Source: Nocardia brasiliensis ATCC 700358 (lineage in GTDB: Bacteria > Actinomycetota > Actinomycetes > Mycobacteriales > Mycobacteriaceae). From it: a stretch of 64,000 nt of DNA. Where the stretch lies: positions 6,076,001-6,140,000 of the forward strand of contig NC_018681.1 of NCBI RefSeq assembly GCF_000250675.2. Reading direction: 5' to 3'. Positions 57,144 to 64,000 of the stretch are shown here, in pieces. Made by a program: the position numbers and the translations under genes. How positions within the stretch are numbered: position 1 is the first letter of the stretch; each line of letters begins with the position of its first letter. Below the pieces are notes generated by a model, which was given only the letters and a program-made list of their open reading frames with translations, had not been told where the DNA came from and did no database searches.

Positions 57144-59201
57144 TTGAGAATTGCTTCCCGGACGCGGGTCTCCCGCCGCACCGTGACGGTCGCCGCCGCG
57201 TGCACCGCCGTCGGACTGATCATCCAGTTCACCCCCGCCGCGCACGCGGTCCCCGCCTCGGGCCCGGTCCCGAACGCACCCGCCGATTTCGGCCTGCCCG
57301 CCGGCTACCAGCCGACGCCCGAACGCTACGGCGTCGCTTATGAATTGGGACATATCGTGCCGCTCGCCGACGGCACCCGATTGCAGACCGAGGTGCGCTA
57401 CCCGACCGACCCCGCGACGGGGCAGCGCGCCGCGGGCGAATTCCCGGTCGTCGTCAACTTCACCACCTACGGCGCGGTGACGAGCGCGCTCACCGCCGCG
57501 GTCACCAGCGTGATCGACACCTTCCACATTCCGCTGCCCGATCAGCTGAAGGACGCCCGGCGCATCATCAACCAGGGCACCAGCGCCCAGGACATGCTGG
57601 TGCGCCGCGGGTACATCGAGGTCATCGCGGACGTGCGCGGCACCGGCGGGTCGACCGGCGCGTGGAATCCGGCCTCGCAGCAGGACGGTGTGGACGGCGC
57701 GCAGCTGGTCGACTGGGCCGCGAAACTGCCGGGCTCCAACGGCAAGGTCGGCATGTACGGGTACTCGTTCCCCGCCCTCTCGGCGCTGCGGACCGCCGAA
57801 TCCGTTTCGCCCGGTTCGCCGTTGAAGGCGATCGTGCCGATGGCCATGCCCAACAACATCTTCAACGAGGTGCTCGGCCACGACGGCATGATGAGCCCGA
57901 TCCTGCTGACCGCGATCTCGGTGCTGGTGCCCTATCTCAGCTTGATCGGCCCGTTCATGACCGCCGTGGTGTCGCCGCAGCAGTTCATCCAGTCGCTGGT
58001 GGATCATCTGCAAGCCGTGGTCTCTTCCGACAGCACCATCAAACTGCTGCTCGAGGCGTATGCGGGCGGCCCGCTCGCCTATGACGGCCAGTGGTGGCAG
58101 GATCGGCGCTTCGAAACCGAGCTGCGCCGGGTGGTGGACAATGACATCGCGATGTACCAGGTCGGCGGCCTCTGGGATCTGTACCAGGAAGGGCCGTGGC
58201 GCAACTACTCCCAGCTGCAGAACATCGCCGCGGGCAAGGATCAGTTCGCGCCGATGGCGCCGGGCCAGGCCACCGACGGCCGGTTTCAGCTCTTGATGGG
58301 CCCCTGGTATCACGTCGGTCTGGGCTTCGGCCCCGGCTCCCGGCTGGATACCGACATGATCACCGTCGCGTGGTTCGACCGGTGGCTCAAGGACATTCCG
58401 AACGGAATAGACAAAACCGACACGCCATTACATGTGATCGACCCGAACAATATGGCGGTGGCCACCGCGCGTTATCCGTTCGAACAGGCCGCGATCGAGC
58501 GGCGCTATTTCGACGGCAACCGCCTGGTGGCGCAGCCGCCCGCGGCCGCCGACGCCTCGGATCGGCTGGACTACACCGGCATCGACACGATCTGCAACCG
58601 GCAGAGCCTCGGCCAGTACAGCGCCGGCCTGTTCGATTTCCTGTTCCGGCTGTTCAACGCCTACAACCCCTGCACAGAGTGGGTACAGGAGCCGACCGCG
58701 GGCCTGCGCTACACGATGGATCCGGTGACCGAACCGACGGTGCTCGCCGGACCGAGCAGCGTCGAGCTGTACGCGTCCTCGACGAGCAACGACGCCGCCT
58801 TCCAGGTCTGGCTCGACGACGTCGCCCCCGACGGCACGGCGGTGAACATCACCGGCGGCTCCCAGCTGGCCAGCCAGCGCACCCTGAACGATGAAAAGAC
58901 TTGGCGCGCAACGGATGGCACCATCTACGCCCCGGAACACGTGGTGCGTAAGGATGCCGAGCAATTGCTCACGCCGGGCGAGGTGACCGAGTTGGCGATC
59001 AAGATCCGCCCGACCTTCTATCGCCTGGAACCCGGTCACGCGCTGCGTGTGCGCATCACGAGCGGCACGTTCCCGTCCACCATGCCGATCCCGACCGACC
59101 TGCCCCGGCTGCTCGGCTCGTCCCAGCAGATCCACCGGGACGCCGTACGACCGTCCAGCCTCATAGTTCCGCTGGCACCGGCGTCGGCGTTCACCGGCTG
59201 A
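57144..59201 (+). CDS. secreted CocE/X-Pro-dipeptidyl-peptidase-like hydrolase
   Basis: A 685-residue serine hydrolase with TTG start. Residues 1-35 are a signal peptide with a basic start and cleavage near Ala-Ala-His-Ala. The catalytic Ser208 is in Met-Tyr-Gly-Tyr-Ser-Phe-Pro, the Asp is probably in Gly-Gly-Leu-Trp-Asp-Leu-Tyr, and the His in Met-Gly-Pro-Trp-Tyr-His. The C-terminal 200 residues are the jelly-roll domain of the PepX/CocE family. It should cleave an ester or amide bond outside the cell. The shared element lies upstream, and a strong hairpin ends the transcript. Confidence 0.88.
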   Translation: MRIASRTRVSRRTVTVAAACTAVGLIIQFTPAAHAVPASGPVPNAPADFGLPAGYQPTPERYGVAYELGHIVPLADGTRLQTEVRYPTDPATGQRAAGEFPVVVNFTTYGAVTSALTAAVTSVIDTFHIPLPDQLKDARRIINQGTSAQDMLVRRGYIEVIADVRGTGGSTGAWNPASQQDGVDGAQLVDWAAKLPGSNGKVGMYGYSFPALSALRTAESVSPGSPLKAIVPMAMPNNIFNEVLGHDGMMSPILLTAISVLVPYLSLIGPFMTAVVSPQQFIQSLVDHLQAVVSSDSTIKLLLEAYAGGPLAYDGQWWQDRRFETELRRVVDNDIAMYQVGGLWDLYQEGPWRNYSQLQNIAAGKDQFAPMAPGQATDGRFQLLMGPWYHVGLGFGPGSRLDTDMITVAWFDRWLKDIPNGIDKTDTPLHVIDPNNMAVATARYPFEQAAIERRYFDGNRLVAQPPAAADASDRLDYTGIDTICNRQSLGQYSAGLFDFLFRLFNAYNPCTEWVQEPTAGLRYTMDPVTEPTVLAGPSSVELYASSTSNDAAFQVWLDDVAPDGTAVNITGGSQLASQRTLNDEKTWRATDGTIYAPEHVVRKDAEQLLTPGEVTELAIKIRPTFYRLEPGHALRVRITSGTFPSTMPIPTDLPRLLGSSQQIHRDAVRPSSLIVPLAPASAFTG

Positions 59202-59207
59202 CCACCC

Positions 59208-59245
59208 GGCATACCTGGGGCGGCCAAGACCGGCCCAGGTATGCC
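59208..59245 (+). terminator. strong hairpin terminator after the CocE-like gene
   Basis: A 12-bp perfect inverted repeat (GGCATACCTGGG / CCCAGGTATGCC) with a 14-base loop, itself partly paired, starts 6 bases after the stop codon. Confidence 0.8.
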
Positions 59246-59638
59246 GCAGGTCACGTTTAGCCCACCTTCAGACCCTCCACCTGTAAAAATCGCGAAAACC
59301 TAGGATGAATTCCAGGTGGTTTGAGACACATTGTCACGCTATCTCTCAGCTATCTGAACATTAAGTATTTCATATATCCGCAGGCTGCGGCGCTGCCGCT
59401 CGCGGTTGCGTGGCCCGCAACACCGTTGTCCGGCAACCTCCGGCAAATACCGGTGACTCACCTCACCGACACATTCGCCGGGAATTTCTTCTACAGTTTG
59501 TCTCGTCCCGGTCCGACGATGACGTCCCGGGACCGTTCGGACAAAGTTCTCGGATGCAGGCCGAAATTCTTGTCACTATTCGGATCGGTAATTCCCTACC
59601 GCGCACGGGGATTGCCGATGGGCAGCTGAAGGTGTGTC
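59246..59638. promoter_or_regulatory. long AT-rich leader/promoter region of the acyltransferase operon
   Basis: About 390 bases without a gene before the first condensation-domain gene. It contains an inverted repeat CCACCTG...CAGGTGG (59277-59319), an AT-rich block (59340-59385, much lower GC than anything nearby) and GTCCGACGATGACGTC at 59511-59526, which resembles the right half of the 32-bp shared element. The length leaves room for several operators or a transcribed leader. No known riboswitch core was recognised. Confidence 0.5.
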
Positions 59639-61090
59639 ATGGAATTCATCGAACTGGCCGACTATCCGTTGCCGAGCGGCCGGGTGATCGAGTGGCTCCC
59701 GACGGCCACTTCGCACTGGGCCGACTGGCCACGAGATACGCGGGCCGTCTCCTATAACCACGAGCACCACCTCCGGGACGCGGTGGAGCACAGTCGAATA
59801 CGAGATCGCCGACATTACTGGCTCGGGCACGCGTTCCGGATCGACGGACCGCTCGACCCGCAGGCCTGGCGCACGGCCTTCGACGCCTGGATCGACCGGC
59901 ACGAAGGGCTGCGTTCGCACGTCACCATCGAGGGCGGCCGGCCTGCCCGATACACGCTGCCGCCCGGCGGAATCCGGGTGCAGCCGGTCGACGCGGGCGC
60001 GCCCGCCTCGACGATGGCCACCTATCGGCTGGTCAACGGGCTGCTCGACGACGGAACCTCACCGCTGCGCTGGCCCGCCTACGTCTGCGTGACGATCGCG
60101 AACCGCGACGGCTTCACCGTCGTGTTCGCGGCCGATCACTCGATCATGGACGGCTACTCCACCGTCTCCACCGGCGGCGAGCTGCACGCGCTCTATCAGG
60201 CCGTGCGCGCGGGGAAACCGGCCCGCCTGCCGGACACCGGCAGCTATGTCGACTTCTGCCAGGACGAACGCGTCCGCGCGGCCGACGCCACCGCCGACAC
60301 CCCGGCGGTGGCGACCTGGCGGACATTCTTCCCCGATCACACCGAGAACTCGCTGCCCTGCGGCACTCTCAGCAAGGTCGCGGCCGCGCCGATCCAGCTC
60401 ACCGGCCCCGCCGAGGCGCCGCCGCGGCGGGTGCCGCAGCGCAATCTCTCGGTCGAGGTGCTCGACGCCGACGCGGCCGACGCCGCCTCGGCCGTCGCCA
60501 GACAGCAGGGCCAGGGTTTGTTCGCCGCGCTGCTCGCCGCGTTCGCGGTGACGACCACCGAACTCGGCGCGGGCCGTGACTTCCGCACGGTGATCCCGCT
60601 GCACACCCGCTCCGAACCGCAGTGGGCCGACACCCTCGGCTGGTTCGTCGGACTCGCGCCGTTCCAACTGGATTGCGGCCCCGCCCGCAATCTCGCCGAG
60701 CTGATCACCCCGGCCGGGGAGGAACTGCGGCGCACCCGCAGCGCGGCGACGGTCCCGTTCGCCCGGGTCTGCGAACTGCTCGGCGAGCGGCCGCGCATCT
60801 CTTTCATGGTGTCCTACATGGACGTTCGTTCGGCGCACGCCGCGGACACCTGGGTCGACACCGGCACCCGCTGGCTGCGCAGCCGCAACGTGTCCCCGGA
60901 GGAGTTCTTCTTCTGGTTCGTCCGCACGCCCACCGGCGTGACGCTGAACATGCGTTACCCCGGCACCAGCAAGGCCACCCGCGACATCCACCGGCACGTG
61001 CTGCGCATGCGCGATCTGCTGGCCGAATTCACCCGCTACGGAGATGCTCGAATCCGCCCGATCGAAGGAGCGCCGCTGTCATGGAGATGA
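59639..61090 (+). CDS. condensation-domain acyltransferase 1 (PapA-like)
   Basis: A 483-residue stand-alone condensation/acyltransferase-superfamily protein. The active site reads Ala-Ala-Asp-His167-Ser-Ile-Met-Asp171-Gly, so the catalytic His and Asp of HHxxxDG are kept but the first His is Asp. The second signature region has Val-Ile-Pro-Leu-His-Thr-Arg-Ser-Glu and Gly-Trp-Phe-Val-Gly. Relatives (PapA) join acyl chains to alcohols, amines or sugars. First of three related genes in a row; the second starts 10 bases before this one ends. No carrier protein or PKS/NRPS gene is in the window. Confidence 0.87.
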   Translation: MEFIELADYPLPSGRVIEWLPTATSHWADWPRDTRAVSYNHEHHLRDAVEHSRIRDRRHYWLGHAFRIDGPLDPQAWRTAFDAWIDRHEGLRSHVTIEGGRPARYTLPPGGIRVQPVDAGAPASTMATYRLVNGLLDDGTSPLRWPAYVCVTIANRDGFTVVFAADHSIMDGYSTVSTGGELHALYQAVRAGKPARLPDTGSYVDFCQDERVRAADATADTPAVATWRTFFPDHTENSLPCGTLSKVAAAPIQLTGPAEAPPRRVPQRNLSVEVLDADAADAASAVARQQGQGLFAALLAAFAVTTTELGAGRDFRTVIPLHTRSEPQWADTLGWFVGLAPFQLDCGPARNLAELITPAGEELRRTRSAATVPFARVCELLGERPRISFMVSYMDVRSAHAADTWVDTGTRWLRSRNVSPEEFFFWFVRTPTGVTLNMRYPGTSKATRDIHRHVLRMRDLLAEFTRYGDARIRPIEGAPLSWR

Positions 61091-62532
61091 CCCTCACCGA
61101 AGACTGGTTGCCGAAACCGGGGGTCCTGCTGGAGTTCACCACCACCGCGGCGAGCAAGGCCGCCACCGCGGCGACCGCGCCCTCCGACGCACCGCCGACC
61201 TACGTGCAGGAGTCGCACATCCGCCGCTGGGCCGCGCGCCGGCATACCGACGATCCGCTGGCCTCGGAACTGTCGCTGTGCTTCACCGTCGCCACCCCGT
61301 TGGACGCGGACGCGCTGCGCCGTGCGTTCACCACCTTCCTGCAGCGCCACGAGAGCCTGCGCTCGTGGTTCGCCCTGGACGAGACCGAGGGCCGGTTCGA
61401 ACTCACCCGGTACCTGCTCGATCCCGCCGCGGTCGAGCTCGAGACCACGACGGTCGGCACGTTCGACTCGGGTGAGGAACTGCGCGACCTGCTGGTCGAG
61501 AAGTTCCACGAGAGCGCGGAACCGACCAAATGGCCCGCGTTCCTCTGCGGCGCCATCGACCACGGCGCCGACGGTTTCACCCTGGTCTACAACACCGATC
61601 ACGCGTTCAGCGACGGTCTCTCGCTGGTTACCGCGATCTTCGAACTGAACGCGCTGTACACGGCGTACGCGACCGGTCAGGATCCGGTGCTGCTGCCGGT
61701 CGGCAGTTATGTCGAATTCGCCAGGGCCGAGCGGGCCGCGGTGGCCGCGCGCCCGCCGGAACTCGACCGGCTCGCCACGGTGCTGGCCGAGAACGCCGAC
61801 AACGTGCGGCCGCTGCCCATCGACCTGGGCTTGGCGCCGGGCGAGCTGGCCGACAGCCGCGGCACCAAGGTCGATCTGCTCGATGCCGCGCAGTGCGAGG
61901 CGTTCTCGGACGCGTGCAAGGCGGCGGGCGGCTCGTTCTCCGCGGGCCTGTTCGCCGCGATCGCGCTGGCCGAACTCCAATTCGCCGGGCGCACGCACTA
62001 TCTCGGGCTCAACGTGGTCGGCACCCGGCAGGAACCGCAGTATCAGCTCGCCCAGGGCTGGTTCATCAACCTGCTGCCGATCTCGTTCGACCTCGATCCG
62101 ACCGACAGCTTCACCGATCTCGTCGGCCGCGCGGGGGTCGCGCTGGACTGGGTGAAACCCCTGGCGAACGTGCCGATCCACGCCGCCTTGCAGCGGGCCG
62201 CCGAACTCACCGGCGCGCCGCTGCCGGTGACCACCGAATGGCCGTGGGTGTCCTACATGGACGTCCGCGCGATTTCCGGTGCGGCACTGGAGAACGCGCT
62301 GCCCAACGTGTCCGGGATCAACGGGCTCGGCTCGCGCGCCCGGATGGGTCAGACCTCGCCGATGTGGTTCAGCCGGGAACTGGACCGCCTGCACGTCAGC
62401 ATGATGTTCCCCGACACCCCGACCGCCGCGGCCGCCGCGGCGGCCTATCTCGACTCGATTCGCACCGCTTTGCGCGCCATCGCCACCACCGGCGAATACG
62501 TGGCGGCCGCCCCGGATTTCGCGAGGTCCTGA
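61081..62532 (+). CDS. condensation-domain acyltransferase 2 (PapA-like)
   Basis: A 483-residue relative of the genes on either side. The active site is Asn-Thr-Asp-His174-Ala-Phe-Ser-Asp178-Gly. Conserved later blocks are Gly-Leu-Asn-Val-Val-Gly-Thr-Arg-Gln-Glu and Gln-Gly-Trp-Phe-Ile-Asn-Leu-Leu-Pro. It overlaps gene 1 by 10 bases and gene 3 by 1 base, so all three are co-translated. ATG 61081 is chosen with GAAGGAG 11 bases upstream; ATG 61087 is possible. Confidence 0.87.
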   Translation: MEMTLTEDWLPKPGVLLEFTTTAASKAATAATAPSDAPPTYVQESHIRRWAARRHTDDPLASELSLCFTVATPLDADALRRAFTTFLQRHESLRSWFALDETEGRFELTRYLLDPAAVELETTTVGTFDSGEELRDLLVEKFHESAEPTKWPAFLCGAIDHGADGFTLVYNTDHAFSDGLSLVTAIFELNALYTAYATGQDPVLLPVGSYVEFARAERAAVAARPPELDRLATVLAENADNVRPLPIDLGLAPGELADSRGTKVDLLDAAQCEAFSDACKAAGGSFSAGLFAAIALAELQFAGRTHYLGLNVVGTRQEPQYQLAQGWFINLLPISFDLDPTDSFTDLVGRAGVALDWVKPLANVPIHAALQRAAELTGAPLPVTTEWPWVSYMDVRAISGAALENALPNVSGINGLGSRARMGQTSPMWFSRELDRLHVSMMFPDTPTAAAAAAAYLDSIRTALRAIATTGEYVAAAPDFARS

Positions 62533-63911
62533 TGCAGTTGCTCTTTCTCGAACACCTGAGCGCACCACCGGGCACCCTGCTCGAGTGGACCGCGCTCGCC
62601 GAACCCGGCCCCACGCCGGACGCGACACCCGCTTCGTCCAACCAGACCATCCACCTGTCCTCGGGCGGACCGACGACCTGGCTGGCCGCCACCTTCGACG
62701 TGGCGGGCCCGATCGACGAATCCGCCCTGCAGACCGCGTTCTCGGTGTGGCTGCCCCGCCACGACGCGCTGCACTGCAGCTTCGAACCACCCGCCGAGGG
62801 CAACCCGCCCACGGTGCATGTGGTGGTGGACACCGATATCCGGCTCGTCCCCCGGCCTGCCGTCGAAACCTCGAGCACCGACGACCTGCGCACCGTCCTC
62901 GGCACTCGACTCGACCAGGCCTGCGCGCCGTTCAGTTTCGCGCCGTACTTCCTCGGCGCCATCAGCAGGCCCGAAACCTCCACCGTGGTCTGCGGTTTCG
63001 ATCACGCGGTCTGCGACGCCTGGTCGATCACCATCGCGGTGACCGAACTGGACGTGCTGTATCGGGCCGCGCTCGAGGACGGACCCGACGGCGCCGCCGT
63101 GGCCGCCGACCGGCTCCCCGAGCCGGGCAGCTTCCTGTCCTACGCCACCAGGGAGGCCGCGGTCCCCGCCGCGGGCACGGGCCCGCTCATCCGGGCCTGG
63201 CGCGATTTCCTGCATGCCGCGGGCAACGATCTGCCGCACTTCCCGCTCGATCTGGGCGTGCCCGCGGGCACGCTGGCGCCGTTCGGCAGCGACAGCCGGC
63301 TGCTGCTCGGCGCGATGGCCACCGATGCGCTGCACCGCAAGTCGCGCGCGGACGGCTATTCGATGTTCGCGGCCCTGCTCGCGGCGGTGGCGCTGGCCGC
63401 CGCCGAACTCGGCGGGCGCGCGGGCACCGATCTGGTGTTCCCGGTGCACACCCGGCGAGAACCGCGCCACCACAACACCTTCGGCTGGCTGGTGTCCAAC
63501 GCGCCGGCGCATGTGCCGGTGGCGCACGACTTCTGCGCCACCGCGCAGGGCGCCGACCAGGCGATCCGCACCGGTCAGCGGCTCGCCCAGGTGCCCGCCA
63601 CCCAGTTCCTCGCGGCCATGGGCACCGACCTGCGACGGACCAGGAAGGACCTGTTCAGCGTCTCCTACACCGACTATCGGCGGCTGCCCGGCGGCTCGCG
63701 CAGCGACACCACCCGCACGGTGCCGCGCAATCCGGCCCAGTTCAGCCGCAGCGCGCCGCTGGACGACGTGCAGATGTGGTTCACCCGCACCGACGACGGG
63801 CTCGCGCTGCGCACCCGTTTCCCGGTGACGCCCACCGCGGGACCGCTGCTCGGCGAGTTCCTCGATCGGGTCGCCGCCACGTTGTCCGCGGCGATCTCGG
63901 TCCGGGTATGA
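62532..63911 (+). CDS. condensation-domain acyltransferase 3 (PapA-like)
   Basis: A 459-residue third member. The motif is Gly-Phe-Asp-His158-Ala-Val-Cys-Asp162-Ala, where the usual final Gly is Ala; catalytic His and Asp are kept. Val-Phe-Pro-Val-His-Thr-Arg-Arg-Glu and Phe-Gly-Trp-Leu-Val-Ser-Asn-Ala match the other two. It begins in TGATG with the stop of gene 2. Three such enzymes in one operon suggest sequential or hetero-oligomeric acylation of one scaffold. The operon may continue past the window. Confidence 0.87.
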   Translation: MQLLFLEHLSAPPGTLLEWTALAEPGPTPDATPASSNQTIHLSSGGPTTWLAATFDVAGPIDESALQTAFSVWLPRHDALHCSFEPPAEGNPPTVHVVVDTDIRLVPRPAVETSSTDDLRTVLGTRLDQACAPFSFAPYFLGAISRPETSTVVCGFDHAVCDAWSITIAVTELDVLYRAALEDGPDGAAVAADRLPEPGSFLSYATREAAVPAAGTGPLIRAWRDFLHAAGNDLPHFPLDLGVPAGTLAPFGSDSRLLLGAMATDALHRKSRADGYSMFAALLAAVALAAAELGGRAGTDLVFPVHTRREPRHHNTFGWLVSNAPAHVPVAHDFCATAQGADQAIRTGQRLAQVPATQFLAAMGTDLRRTRKDLFSVSYTDYRRLPGGSRSDTTRTVPRNPAQFSRSAPLDDVQMWFTRTDDGLALRTRFPVTPTAGPLLGEFLDRVAATLSAAISVRV

Positions 63912-64000
63912 CCGGGCGGTACCCGACCTGCGCGCACCCGTCGCACGCCGCAGAAACGGCGGCCGCGGCGATGGGCCGGGCGCAGATCGGAACCATGGCA
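63912..64000. other. window end, no feature assigned
   Basis: The last 89 bases after the third acyltransferase hold no gene start that I can support, and no hairpin. The next gene, if any, begins beyond the window. Confidence 0.3.

Noticed and set aside
53900..57232. An 1,110-codon minus-strand frame opposite the acyl-CoA synthetase and PucR genes
   Set aside because: It spans two real genes and their gap, with no protein-like motif.

Overview
The window is high-GC actinobacterial DNA from a mycolic-acid-type genus, most likely Nocardia (Rhodococcus or Gordonia are less likely alternatives). I base this on strong G/C third-codon bias, frequent GTG and TTG starts, a Pup-proteasome locus, a split but recognisable aerobic cobalamin locus, and gene order that, from memory, follows the Mycobacterium tuberculosis stretch from cobN (Rv2062c) to dop (Rv2112c). 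No tRNA, rRNA, CRISPR array, insertion sequence or phage gene was recognised. All assignments come from reading the sequence; no database search was run.

Layout. 0-3.2 kb: the end of a GtrA-type membrane protein, a SUMF1-fold protein, a small membrane protein, a WYL regulator and a small secreted protein. 3.3-10 kb: cobN under a cobalamin riboswitch, and cobG. 10-15.7 kb: a five-gene island of visibly lower third-position GC (Nudix hydrolase, DegT-type aminotransferase, Gfo/Idh/MocA oxidoreductase, divergent from an HTH/TPR regulator and an APH-fold kinase), closed by an 18-bp bidirectional terminator. 15.7-17.1 kb: an arginine-deiminase-superfamily hydrolase divergent from its Lrp/AsnC-type regulator. 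17.1-24.8 kb: the rest of the cob locus (cobH, cobIJ fusion, cobK, cobL) with a PadR regulator, a second copy of the small secreted protein where cobM would be expected, an SDR and a PPOX-fold protein. 24.9-30.5 kb: a TetR/peptidase pair and an SDR-acyl ligase-lipase operon that share one operator motif.

30.7-46 kb is the conserved core: 5'-3' exonuclease, a DUF4333-like protein, helY, tatC, tatA, a ketopantoate-reductase-like gene, pafC, pafB, then pafA, prcA, prcB, pup and dop. Dop deamidates the C-terminal Gln of Pup, PafA ligates Pup to target lysines, and PrcAB degrades the tagged proteins. PafBC is the DNA-damage activator, and a sequence resembling its target promoter lies at the exonuclease gene. 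The ATPase gene mpa/arc is not in the window.

46-64 kb is accessory: a DUF418 membrane protein, a cytoplasmic protein of unknown role, a TetR regulator divergent from an AurF-like diiron oxygenase plus a Baeyer-Villiger-type monooxygenase, a secreted beta-helix protein, a long-chain acyl-CoA synthetase, a PucR regulator, a secreted CocE/X-Pro-peptidase-like hydrolase, and three tandem, translationally coupled condensation-domain acyltransferases. A 32-bp element is repeated in front of the acyl-CoA synthetase and the CocE-like gene, with a weaker version before the acyltransferases. This suggests a co-regulated lipid or acyl-ester system around the PucR gene.
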